Shown: positions 55,558-64,000 of the stretch, piece after piece
How positions within the stretch are numbered: the first letter of the stretch is position 1
How the letters are laid out: each line of letters opens with the position of its first letter
DNA from: Bartonella phoceensis
GTDB taxonomy: Bacteria > Pseudomonadota > Alphaproteobacteria > Rhizobiales > Rhizobiaceae
DNA: 64,000 nucleotides
Direction of reading: 5' to 3'
Assembly (NCBI RefSeq): GCF_902825145.1
Contig: NZ_CADEAD010000002.1
Coordinates: 1 to 64,000, forward strand
The notes under the pieces: generated by a model
Told to the model about the DNA's origin: nothing
Database searches by the model: none
Seen by the model: the letters and a program-made list of their open reading frames with translations, nothing else
Translations under genes and position numbers: made by a program

Positions 55558-57420
55558 TTATGACTTCACACATTCTATGTCTTCGCGCAACAATTCAAGT
55601 TCCAACCATTCCTCTTCCTTTTGCACGCAAGTATTTTTCTTCTCTTCCAGTCTTTTTGATAAACACTCAAAACGCTCCCTATTGCTACAATAGAGCGCTG
55701 GATCAGAGAGTTCTTGTTCAATTTTTTTGATTTCATCCTGCAAAGCAGCGATCTGCACAGGCAATTTTTCCAGTGCATAAACCTGCTTATAAGAGAGTTT
55801 GCGTGGCTTTATTTTCTCGTATTCCATAGAGCCACGATTTGGTGATGAAAACTGTTTTGCATTGCCCTGTGCACGAGGATTTGTTAGCGCTTTACGTTGT
55901 GATAATTCTTTCTCTTTGCGCCCTAACATTGCGGCCTGCTTGTTTTGTGCGACCATATCACTATAGCCTCCAGCATAAACAAGCCAATGGCCATCGCCTT
56001 GGGGTGCCAACATATGGGTTACAGTACGATCTAAAAAATCTCTGTCATGGCTCACCAACAACACTGTTCCAGCAAAGTCGGCAATAAATTCTTGCAAGAG
56101 ATCCAATGTTTCCATATCCAAATCATTGGTTGGTTCATCAAGAATCAAAAAATTTGCCGGACGCGAAAGTAACTTAGCAAGCATGAGACGGGCTCTTTCT
56201 CCACCTGAAAATTCTTTGAGTGGTGTCCGTGCTTGTTCGGGTAAAAACAAAAAGTCTTTCATATAAGAGACTACGTGGCGTTCTTGCCCATTGATCACCA
56301 GAGTATCGCCTCTTCCCCCCGTGAGGTAATGCGCTAAGGTTTCTTCTTCATTGAGAAGACGCTGTTGATCAAGCATTGCCATGGAAAGATTATAGCCATG
56401 CTTCACCATTCCACTATCAACGGCTTCCTTGCCGATGAGAGTGGAAAGCAAGGTAGTCTTTCCAATGCCATTAGGACCAACCAAGCCGATCCGATCACCA
56501 CGCTGGATGCGCAAAGAAAAATCTTTCACAATAACGCGATCACCATAGGATTTTGAAATACGCTTGGCTTCAAGCACCAATTGACCAGAATGATAACTTT
56601 TCGTAGCCGTCAAAACTGCACTACCTGGTTGCCCCCGATAGGTTTGCCGACTCTGTCTTAGCTCTTTTAAAGCGTTCAAACGCCGGACATTCCGTTTACG
56701 CCGTGCGCTCACCCCGTAGCGCAACCATTGTTCTTCACGCACAATCTGTCGCCCCAATTTATGCTGCTCGAGGGCTTCTTCTTGCAACGCCTTATCACGC
56801 CAACTTTCAAACTCTGAAAAACGTTTTTCCAGCCTTTTGGTCGCACCCCGATCAAGCCATACAGTGGAATGCGTAACATTTTCTAAAAATCGCCGATCAT
56901 GAGAAATTACCACAATCGCTGAACGCAAAGAGCGTAAAACACCTTCAAGCCATTCAATGGTTGGCAAATCAAGATGATTTGTCGGTTCATCTAAGAGAAA
57001 AACATCTGGTTTTGCAGCAAGAGCACGCAACAAAGAAACGCGCCGTTTTTCACCACCAGAAAGTGTCGCTAACTTTTCGGTTCCTGAAAAACCTAAACTT
57101 GTACGTAGTGTGTTTATCCACTGCACATCAGGAGCATCGTCCAGGCCCCCTTCTACAAAGGTATGAATATCTTCAAAGCCTGAACAATCAGGATTTTGCG
57201 AAACATAACGAATAATTAGCCGAGGATGGCGAAAAATTTCCCCACCACTCGGCTCAATTATTCCTGCGGCAATTTTTAACAGCGTTGATTTTCCACACCC
57301 ATTCCGGCCCACCAGGGCGATGCGGGCCCCTTCCTCAACCGATAAGCAGGCTTGGTCGAGCAAAGGGGCTGTTCCAAAGGTTAGGAAAATGCGGTCAAGC
57401 CGCAGCAGCGGTGGCGTCAT
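55558..57420 (-). CDS. uup: ABC-F family ATPase (Uup-like)
   Basis: This 620-residue soluble protein has two ATPase domains: Walker A GRNGCGKST and GPNGIGKTT, signatures LSGGEKRRV and FSGGERARL, Walker B LLDEPTNHLD and LDEPTNDLD, a linker region and a C-terminal coiled coil typical of Uup. Uup/EttA-type proteins act on ribosomes or branched DNA. The ATG at 57420 overlaps the upstream stop as TAATG, so translation is coupled to the lipoprotein gene. Confidence 0.93.
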   Translation of the reverse strand: MTPPLLRLDRIFLTFGTAPLLDQACLSVEEGARIALVGRNGCGKSTLLKIAAGIIEPSGGEIFRHPRLIIRYVSQNPDCSGFEDIHTFVEGGLDDAPDVQWINTLRTSLGFSGTEKLATLSGGEKRRVSLLRALAAKPDVFLLDEPTNHLDLPTIEWLEGVLRSLRSAIVVISHDRRFLENVTHSTVWLDRGATKRLEKRFSEFESWRDKALQEEALEQHKLGRQIVREEQWLRYGVSARRKRNVRRLNALKELRQSRQTYRGQPGSAVLTATKSYHSGQLVLEAKRISKSYGDRVIVKDFSLRIQRGDRIGLVGPNGIGKTTLLSTLIGKEAVDSGMVKHGYNLSMAMLDQQRLLNEEETLAHYLTGGRGDTLVINGQERHVVSYMKDFLFLPEQARTPLKEFSGGERARLMLAKLLSRPANFLILDEPTNDLDMETLDLLQEFIADFAGTVLLVSHDRDFLDRTVTHMLAPQGDGHWLVYAGGYSDMVAQNKQAAMLGRKEKELSQRKALTNPRAQGNAKQFSSPNRGSMEYEKIKPRKLSYKQVYALEKLPVQIAALQDEIKKIEQELSDPALYCSNRERFECLSKRLEEKKNTCVQKEEEWLELELLREDIECVKS

Positions 57421-57821
57421 TAACGAACGCGTTGCGGACAAGGTGCTTGATACATTACACCTCTTCCATCACGGTAAGTACATAATTGTTGTGTCTGCAC
57501 TCTTTGTGCGCAAGGTGCTTGGTAAATGTGACCTCTACGGCTACGATAGCTGCACAATGGTGACTTCTGAACAACAATTTGTTGTTTTTGTTGTCTTTTT
57601 TGGTTTGCTGCAGCACCTGTTACTGTCCCTGCAAGAGCCCCAAATGCAGCCCCTGTCAGTGCTGCTCCAGCAGTACTTCCACCAATTGCTGTCCCTGCCA
57701 AAGCACCGATTGCAGCACCCCCCACACCATAACGTGCCACGCGTTGATCATTAACGGTACAAGCCACCGTACTAAGGCCAATTGCTGAAACAACAGCCAC
57801 TTTCAAAACTGATTTTAACAT
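57420..57821 (-). CDS. Glycine-zipper lipoprotein
   Basis: This 133-residue protein has lipobox VAC (signal LKVAVVSAIGLSTVAC), a glycine-zipper stretch (GVGGAAIGALAGTAIGGSTAG, split at 20), and two copies of a C-terminal motif LC(S/T)YR(S/D)xRGxxYQAPC. The glycine zipper resembles 17-kDa surface-antigen/SlyB-like proteins that sit in the outer membrane. The paired Cys in each repeat suggests disulfides. It is coupled to the Uup-like gene. Confidence 0.82.
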   Translation of the reverse strand: MLKSVLKVAVVSAIGLSTVACTVNDQRVARYGVGGAAIGALAGTAIGGSTAGAALTGAAFGALAGTVTGAAANQKRQQKQQIVVQKSPLCSYRSRRGHIYQAPCAQRVQTQQLCTYRDGRGVMYQAPCPQRVR

Positions 57822-57917
57822 ATTAAAACCTCTCCTTATCAGTATATCAATATATTATTCATGCCAGCACTTCATCACCTGTCCCCCTCTGCCTTACTCA
57901 AATATACCAGAAGAGCC

Positions 57918-58553
57918 TTATGGAATAGGTACAGACGCCAACAATATAGCTTTTCCAGAACCTAAATGGCAAGAAAAGGTTCCACAAATACGGTTAGAAA
58001 GTGTCAAAGAAGACCCAAATGACACATTTTCATCATAAAGTGGCCATTTTACACCTGAGAGCGTCAAGCCTTGTAAATCAGAAAAACCGACAATACTAAA
58101 CAAACATCCCTCAGGCAAATCATATGAACAAGGTATGGGCAAAACTGGCCAGCCTTCCTCCAAACCGCTCGTCAACAACACTGGAATACCTTTTTCGGCC
58201 ATTGCCAGTGCTTGTGTCATATGAGAAAGACTATGATCACTTCTTTCACCGCCCAAAGCACCACACAAAATAAGCTGCTTGGCGCCATTTTGCAAAGCTC
58301 TTTCACATGCCAAAGCACTATCGGTCATATCTTTATCAGAAGGAAAAACCTCACGCGGAATATCACTATATCGACTTATTAAAACCTGATCAGAGGAATC
58401 GAAGTCGCCCACCCACAGCTCAGGAATGACATTCAACGCTGCTGCATGACGCATTCCACCATCTGCAGCAATCACACGACTATTTTGAATTTGATTGAGC
58501 AAACGATCAGTGATACCGACATCTCCATTTAACAATATTGTAAATGTTGTCAT
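57918..58553 (-). CDS. thiN: Thiamine pyrophosphokinase
   Basis: It transfers pyrophosphate from ATP to thiamine to make thiamine diphosphate, the cofactor of transketolase. It is 211 residues; motifs AADGGMRHA, WVGDFDSSD and SDKDMTDSALA (acidic metal site), then LGGERSDHSL. ATG 58553 has AGAGGG upstream and is preferred to 58574. Confidence 0.9.
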   Translation of the reverse strand: MTTFTILLNGDVGITDRLLNQIQNSRVIAADGGMRHAAALNVIPELWVGDFDSSDQVLISRYSDIPREVFPSDKDMTDSALACERALQNGAKQLILCGALGGERSDHSLSHMTQALAMAEKGIPVLLTSGLEEGWPVLPIPCSYDLPEGCLFSIVGFSDLQGLTLSGVKWPLYDENVSFGSSLTLSNRICGTFSCHLGSGKAILLASVPIP

Positions 58554-58790
58554 GCCCTCTTCTGCCTTTCGCAATGTTTCACTTGCATAAGCCCTTTTTT
58601 ATAAAAAAGAGCTATTTTTATAGATAAGAACCGTGATATAGCCAAAATACTCCTTATACTAAAAGTTTCTTTATTGTAAAAAAATGCATACACGACACAA
58701 ATGAAATTTACCAAAATACACTCCGAAGATGTGGTGCACGATGGTCAAAGGCACCGGTTTTTTCAACAAAACTTTCTTTCTTACACCAGA

Positions 58791-60236
58791 ATGTATAAAG
58801 CCACTTTCATAAGCTTCATACTTCTTCTTTCTGCTTGTCATATGCATCTCCCCCAAAATGACATGCTTTCTTCCTCAGGTCTTTCTGGAACAACCAAACG
58901 TACCAGCAAACACAATATCTATGTCAGATTAAGCGCTATACAACACCCGCGGATTTTACAAATATATGGCGGCGCATATCATAATGCAAAACTTGAACGT
59001 TTATTAGCAAATATTGTGCACAAACTTACAACTCTATCACACGGTGCACGACAAAGCTATTCTGTCACCATTTTAAACTCTGAAAGCGTTAACGCATTTG
59101 CCCAACCAAATGGTTCTATCTATATAACCCGTGGCATGCTGGCATTGGCCAATGATTCCTCAGAAGTTGCCGCAATTTTAGCCCATGAAATAGCCCATAT
59201 TACTGCCAATCATGGCATTTTACGTTTACAAAAAGAAGCCCAATTGAAGATGACAAATCACATGTCACCTCATCTTCTCTCTCACGCTGAAAGAAACGTG
59301 CACAGCCATCTTGAAAACAAGCAACAACTTGCGCAATTTTCACGCAATCAGGAACTGGAAGCCGATTCCCTTGCGTTGGAAATGCTCCAACAGGCAGGAT
59401 ATGATCCCTTTGCTTCTCCACGCTTTCTCCAATCAATGGAAGCCTATAGCGCTTTTCTTAATCTCTCAGGGACAAAAAATACCTCCCTAGATTTTCTAGC
59501 AAGCCACCCAACCACCCCCCAACGCATTCGCCTTGCCAGAGAAAAAGCCCGTAAACTCAGTATAGTAAACAAAAAAAACACAGATCATGATTCCTTTCTC
59601 AAGAGCATTGATGGCATGGTTTTTGGGGGAGACTTTCATACAGGTTTTATACGAGGCAACCAATTTATTCACCCACAATTGCGTATAACTTTTTGTATTC
59701 CAAACAATTTCACAAGAGAAAATTCAATGCATACGGTCTGGGCCAGCAGATCAGATAATATTGCCATTCGTTTTGATGCTTTGCCATATCCTGCTGAAAC
59801 ATCTGCAAGTGATTATTTAAAAAGCGGATGGATTCTAGGCCTAGATAAATCTTCTATCCGCCCAATCACAATTAACGGTCTACCTGGAGCACAAGCCCGC
59901 GCAGCCGATGAACAATGGCAATTTGATGTGGTTGTCATTTTGTTCAACAACCATATCTTTCGTTTTCTGACTGCTGCCCCCCATAATTCTCAAAATTTTG
60001 AAACGATTGCTGAAAAAACGGTTCAAAGCTTTCACTCCCTTTCACCATCACAGTTAACAAAGCTAAAACCCTCAAGAATCCGTATCGTGCGTGTAAAACA
60101 GGGAGAGAGTGTCGCAAATCTTGCCAATAAAATGCAAAATATACCACAAAAAGAAAAACTCTTTCGCATTCTCAATGCCCTCTCACCAACCCACACTTTA
60201 CACGTCGGTAGAAACATTAAAATTATTGCGGAATAA
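58791..60236 (+). CDS. M48-family lipoprotein metalloprotease
   Basis: This 481-residue protein starts at a lipoprotein signal (ATFISFILLLSAC); zinc motif HEIAH in ILAHEIAHITANHG at about residue 155, third ligand Glu in NQELEADSLALEML. A Pro/Thr region (SHPTTPQRI) is typical of BepA-like M48 proteases, which handle outer-membrane protein quality control. The C-terminal 50 residues resemble a LysM domain (RVKQGESVANLANKM, LHVGRNIKI). The frame is open from 58701, but ATG 58791 fits the signal. Confidence 0.88.
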   Translation: MYKATFISFILLLSACHMHLPQNDMLSSSGLSGTTKRTSKHNIYVRLSAIQHPRILQIYGGAYHNAKLERLLANIVHKLTTLSHGARQSYSVTILNSESVNAFAQPNGSIYITRGMLALANDSSEVAAILAHEIAHITANHGILRLQKEAQLKMTNHMSPHLLSHAERNVHSHLENKQQLAQFSRNQELEADSLALEMLQQAGYDPFASPRFLQSMEAYSAFLNLSGTKNTSLDFLASHPTTPQRIRLAREKARKLSIVNKKNTDHDSFLKSIDGMVFGGDFHTGFIRGNQFIHPQLRITFCIPNNFTRENSMHTVWASRSDNIAIRFDALPYPAETSASDYLKSGWILGLDKSSIRPITINGLPGAQARAADEQWQFDVVVILFNNHIFRFLTAAPHNSQNFETIAEKTVQSFHSLSPSQLTKLKPSRIRIVRVKQGESVANLANKMQNIPQKEKLFRILNALSPTHTLHVGRNIKIIAE

Positions 60237-60410
60237 ATCTGACGATCTTTACCGTTTTTTGCACTTTTAATCCCCTCATACCCTCTGAATTACCGCCTAC
60301 ATTCTGAAAAACTCTCTGCCCGCATCTGGTTGCACGTTACAACCAGCCACGGCATACATCCTCTATTCCCTAGACCCCTTCAGATTACCTTCTTATAAAA
60401 TTTTCAATAC

Positions 60411-61322
60411 TTACATTTCATAAGCTTCTGCTGAATGAACCGTAAGAAGAGCAGAACGCAACTTTTGCAAAGCACGTGCTTCAATTTGGCGCACGCGTTC
60501 TTTCGAGATTCCTAACTTTTCACCCAAAACTTCTAAGGTCGCCCCTTCTTCATTCAAACGACGAAAACGAATAATTTCAAGCTCCCGTTCATTAAGAATT
60601 TGCAACGCATCATAAAGCCATTGTGCTCGCCGTTGGCTATCAATTGCTTGCTCAATTAAAGCATCAGGCAGCGGGCTATCATCTACCAAAGCATCCATTT
60701 TGGCAATAGGATTATCACTGTTGTCAGAAACAGAACCGCTCAAGGAATTATCAGAGCTGGAAAAACGAAAATCCATTGTTTCAACATCATGAACTGAAAC
60801 ACCAAGCTTTTCAGCGATTGTGCGAAAGATATCTTGTTTTGAAAGAGCACTGTCATCCTGCACCAATTTCGCTCGCAAACGCCGAAGATTAAAGAAAAGT
60901 GCTTTTTGCGAAGAACTTGTCCCGCCTCGAACGATAGACCAATTTCGTAAAATATAATCTTGAATAGAGGCGCGTATCCACCATGTTGCATAGGTCGAAA
61001 AACGGACCTCCCGATCAGGTTCGAAACGCGCAGCAGCTTCCAAAAGGCCCACATAACCTTCTTGTACCAGATCCCCCAATGGCATTTTGAAACGTTTAAA
61101 ACGGTTCGCAATCGCAATAACCAAACGCATATGTGCCGCTGCAATTTGATGCATAGCCTCATCATCGCGTTTATCTTTCCACCGCAAAGCCAAATCATGC
61201 TCTTTTTGTCGTTCAAGATAAGGTGCTTGCATCGCAGAACGCATCATATTGCGTCCCAAGCTTTTATCTGCGTCGCTATAATTTTTGCCGTTTTTATAAA
61301 TAGCATTTGAAAGATTACTCAT
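60411..61322 (-). CDS. rpoH: RNA polymerase sigma factor RpoH (sigma-32)
   Basis: This heat-shock sigma factor of 303 residues shows region 2 GDLVQEGYVGLLEAAARFEP and RFSTYATWWIRASIQDYIL, the RpoH-box-like QKALFFNLRRLR and region 4 LEVLGEKLGISKERVRQIE. Rhizobiales usually have two RpoH paralogues; I cannot say which this is. FtsH in the same window is the classic RpoH-degrading protease. Confidence 0.94.
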   Translation of the reverse strand: MSNLSNAIYKNGKNYSDADKSLGRNMMRSAMQAPYLERQKEHDLALRWKDKRDDEAMHQIAAAHMRLVIAIANRFKRFKMPLGDLVQEGYVGLLEAAARFEPDREVRFSTYATWWIRASIQDYILRNWSIVRGGTSSSQKALFFNLRRLRAKLVQDDSALSKQDIFRTIAEKLGVSVHDVETMDFRFSSSDNSLSGSVSDNSDNPIAKMDALVDDSPLPDALIEQAIDSQRRAQWLYDALQILNERELEIIRFRRLNEEGATLEVLGEKLGISKERVRQIEARALQKLRSALLTVHSAEAYEM

Positions 61323-61884
61323 AATAACCCCTTGCGATTAAAAATATCAAAATTGATTTGGTAACGACATCACCGTTCTTCCTCAAAAAGAACGCAAAAG
61401 TTGTTTGTTTCAATGCCACTACTTTAGCGTGTATTTTTATAATCGCAATTGTTTTTTTATTACAATTGTAAAACTTATTGTTACAGAACACAGTTTTGCC
61501 TCTAAAACGGCAATATGATGTACACCGCTTACCGGCGAAAAATATATAGAAAAGCTTTCTTTGTAATATTATTGTGACAGGTTAGAAAAAAATAAAAAGG
61601 ACAGGAAAAATAAATACTGTTTTGTTTCATGATGCTAATAGCCTTTTGAGCGAAGAGTTTATTTTTGCTTCCAGCTTTACAATGCAACTAATACGTGTAA
61701 TGAACATTTCTAAAATATTCAAGGTAAATAAAAAAAGAAATACCCAAAGTTAAAGAAAAAAGAAGTATTAAAAACGACAAGAATTATTGAAGAAAATGCA
61801 ACAAACGTGTTAAAGGAGCAACACAATGATAGAATTGTTGAGAATAAGCTTTTTACCAGTCTAGCACTGAGAAAGAAAATAATC
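61323..61884. other. rpoH upstream region and leader of the helicase remnant
   Basis: It is AT-rich, with divergent promoter function expected. A 12-codon leader frame ATG 61826 to TAG 61864 (MIELLRISFLPV) has an excellent AAAGGAG site; the main frame is also open back to 61729 but has only GTG 61807 as an early start. No trace of the helicase motor domains is visible in this space. Confidence 0.5.
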
Positions 61885-63450
61885 ATGGATAGCAAGATTG
61901 TTCAACGGAATGAGATTTTTCAGGATGATATTCTTATTGAAAAACAGGGAAATGGCAAATTTGAAGGTTTTCGTTTTTATGCCAACAAAAACAATGCCAA
62001 CCAAAGCGATGAAACGCAAAGTTTCATAGAGAATGAAGATTTGATTCTTGCTTTTTCCAAACGTGCAGCACGTCTTTGTGCTTGTCCTAATAAAGATTTT
62101 ACACTGAGTTCTGATGGCATTGTGCGCTGGATTGGTCAGCCCGTGGGTCAACTTATTGCAACAGAGGATTTTCTAAAACCCAGACTGATTATTTTAGCAG
62201 ATACGCAATTAACAGGAGAAGCGCGTGATAACGTTGTGAAACGCCTAGAGCGTTTTATAGCTTTTCATTTTGAAATGGCTTTAAAACCTCTGTTTGATTT
62301 ACGCAATGCCGATAGCTTGACAGATTCGACAAGTGGTCTTGCCTTAAAAATTGTCAACTCTTTAGGCATTTTACCACGTCGAGAAGTGGCTGAAGTTGTC
62401 AAAAACCTTGATCAAGAATCACGTTCTGTCCTGCGACGTCTAGGTGTGCGTTTTGGCGCTTTCCATATTTATGTTGCTGGCATGCTTAAACCAGCATCAG
62501 TCCAAGCCACGACATTGCTGTGGAATCTGCAAAATGGGGATCATGACCAAACTGGATTGGGGGAAATTTTTGCAGCATTATCTGCGGGACGAACCTCGCT
62601 TGTTGTGGAACCTAGCTATAACCAACAATTTTACCGACTAGCCGGTTACCAGATCCTAGGGCAGCGTGCTGTACGCATTGACATTTTAGAACGCCTTGCA
62701 AACCTGATCCGCCCTGCTCTTCATTGGAAACAAGGCAATACACCCAAACCCGAAGGCGCTTATGATGGCAAAAGTTTTTTTGTTACATCCACTATGATGT
62801 CGATTCTTGGAGCCAATGGAACTGATATGGAAGAAATTCTAAAAGGGCTTGGCTACCAATCGCATGCCGTAAGCAGCACGGTTTTTGAACAACATCTCCT
62901 TGCAGACAAAGCCTCTTCTCATGCATATACGAAAACACAAGAGGTTCCAGAGGCAGAGTTTGTTGGCGATCAATGGCAAATCATGAAAACCTTAGAAACA
63001 AAAGAGGAAGCAAAAAGACCTTTATCTCCTTGTGTTGAAGCACAACCAAACAGTATAGATCGTTTACCGAAAGCTGAACTCGTTGGCGATTTTGCCAAAC
63101 AAAAATGCTTTGCAACAGAAGATAAAGTTGTTTTACTATGGCGCTATAATTATCAATTTCACCACCATGCACAAAAAAAACGTGATAAATCTGGTTACAG
63201 GTGGAAAAATAAACCGCAAAAAGCGTTTAAAAAAGGGGCAAGTGCGAAAGAAAACACCTCCCTGGAAACCACGTCATACACAAAGCATTCTTATAAGTTT
63301 CACAAACCACATGCCAAACGTGGGAATGATAAATCGTTTCAAAAAGAAAAACACCCTAATCCTGATTCACCTTTTGCAAAATTAGCTGTGCTACGTAATA
63401 AACTTGTAAATAATAAAGACACAGATACGCTTTCCTCCGAAGATCACTAA
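61885..63450 (+). CDS. C-terminal part of a large helicase, motor domains missing
   Basis: Rhizobiales have a roughly 1000-residue helicase-related protein upstream of fdxA. This 521-residue frame matches only its C-terminal half: KDFTLSSDGIVRWIGQPVG, LKPRLIILADTQL, REVAEVVKNLDQESRSVLRRLGVRFGAFH (split), AYDGKSFFV and EEILKGLGYQ. The end (VVLLWRYN, then Lys/His-rich low-complexity sequence and DPDSPFAKL-like PDSPFAKLAVLRN) also matches. No Walker motifs exist anywhere in it. The frame has stayed open and well conserved, so it may be expressed. The usual small S4 gene before fdxA is not seen. Confidence 0.78.
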   Translation: MDSKIVQRNEIFQDDILIEKQGNGKFEGFRFYANKNNANQSDETQSFIENEDLILAFSKRAARLCACPNKDFTLSSDGIVRWIGQPVGQLIATEDFLKPRLIILADTQLTGEARDNVVKRLERFIAFHFEMALKPLFDLRNADSLTDSTSGLALKIVNSLGILPRREVAEVVKNLDQESRSVLRRLGVRFGAFHIYVAGMLKPASVQATTLLWNLQNGDHDQTGLGEIFAALSAGRTSLVVEPSYNQQFYRLAGYQILGQRAVRIDILERLANLIRPALHWKQGNTPKPEGAYDGKSFFVTSTMMSILGANGTDMEEILKGLGYQSHAVSSTVFEQHLLADKASSHAYTKTQEVPEAEFVGDQWQIMKTLETKEEAKRPLSPCVEAQPNSIDRLPKAELVGDFAKQKCFATEDKVVLLWRYNYQFHHHAQKKRDKSGYRWKNKPQKAFKKGASAKENTSLETTSYTKHSYKFHKPHAKRGNDKSFQKEKHPNPDSPFAKLAVLRNKLVNNKDTDTLSSEDH

Positions 63451-63471
63451 AACAACAAATGGAGGTAGATC

Positions 63472-63810
63472 TTGACTCATGTAGTAACTGATAACTGCAT
63501 TCATTGCAAATATACTGATTGCGTTGAAGTGTGTCCTGTTGATTGTTTTTATGAAGGTGAGAATATGCTTGTCATCCACCCTGATGAATGTATTGATTGT
63601 GGGGTGTGTGTACCGGAATGTCCAGCGGAAGCCATTAAGCCTGACACCGAACCAGGGCTTGAAGAGTGGTTAGAACTGAATCTTCAGTATGCAAACAAAT
63701 GGCCTAATTTAACTACCCGCAAAGACCCTCTTCCTCAAGCAAAAGAAATGGATGGCGTTCCAAATAAATTAGAAAAGTATTTTTCAGAAAATCCAGGAAG
63801 TGGTGAATAA
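63472..63810 (+). CDS. fdxA: 7Fe/FdxA-type ferredoxin
   Basis: This 112-residue ferredoxin has the two-cluster pattern: [17 protein letters not shown], then [12 protein letters not shown]. The C-terminal extension ([12 protein letters not shown]) is typical of FdxA. It starts with TTG 63472, supported by GGAGG at 63461-63465; no in-frame ATG precedes the first Cys. It lies 21 bases after the helicase remnant. The gene normally next downstream (carD in relatives) would lie beyond the window. Confidence 0.94.
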   Translation: MTHVVTDNCIHCKYTDCVEVCPVDCFYEGENMLVIHPDECIDCGVCVPECPAEAIKPDTEPGLEEWLELNLQYANKWPNLTTRKDPLPQAKEMDGVPNKLEKYFSENPGSGE

Positions 63811-64000
63811 TAATGATACAACATACACCATACGCCTTCAAGAATGAAGAAAATTACCTTGTAAAAATGAAAATTCCTAAGCAAAACGATTGATTCTTTT
63901 GAATTTTTATGTTAGTGTTATTTTAATATAATTATCTTTCTAAGTATTTTTCTTTGCTTTTCTCTGTAGAGCAATGTGTTTTTTGTTGGATTTAAAAGTA

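Overview
The window looks like a chromosomal segment of a Bartonella species, probably from the rodent-associated group. Support comes from the AT-rich Rhizobiales gene set (TrcR, GapR, an RcdA-like protein, MbfA, DUF1036, RpoH), the typical Bartonella Hbp outer-membrane barrel, and two copies of a Brt-type RNA with an XRE regulator, a pairing described in Bartonella. The genus is inferred from remembered families; no search was run.

Layout. 0-7 kb is accessory: two tandem YopJ-family acetyltransferase genes (the second has lost two of three catalytic residues), a 20-bp tandem repeat, a free-standing phage-type lysis cassette (endolysin, overlapping spanin-like genes, small membrane protein) and an Hbp-like porin. 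7.8-15 kb holds tRNA-Leu(CAA), a DedA protein, DsbB, an MbfA-like iron exporter with a decayed ferritin domain, dut, exbBD, and DUF883 and holin-like membrane proteins. 15-33.9 kb is mainly a minus-strand housekeeping block: glmM, ftsH, tilS, cpoB, pal, trcR, then (after plus-strand yebC) tolB, tolA, tolR, tolQ, ybgC, ruvB, ruvA, ruvC, rcdA. TolA and CpoB carry large in-frame tandem repeats. 34-38 kb has opgC, a ThiE-like gene, the first Brt/XRE element and a rimJ-like pseudogene. 38-51 kb is central carbon metabolism (pyk, tkt, gap, pgk, class I aldolase) with gapR, zapA, rpmE and an ABC exporter. 51-55 kb holds suhB, efp, a Sel1 protein, a ThiE pseudogene and the second, inverted Brt/XRE element. 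55-64 kb holds an ABC-F ATPase, a glycine-zipper lipoprotein, thiamine pyrophosphokinase, an M48 lipoprotein protease, rpoH, the C-terminal part of a large helicase, and fdxA.

Two themes stand out. First, many gene edges (dut, glmM, ruvB, ruvC/ruvA, pyk, gap, pgk, sel1) have a decayed partial copy beside them. At three operon junctions the copy looks like a tandem duplication of an overlapping or abutting junction that separated two neighbours. Second, about 590-bp Brt/XRE repeats in opposite orientation flank the 18-kb glycolytic segment. A decayed thiE copy at the far end, next to sel1, indicates that this segment has inverted. No integrase, transposase, CRISPR array or rRNA was seen.
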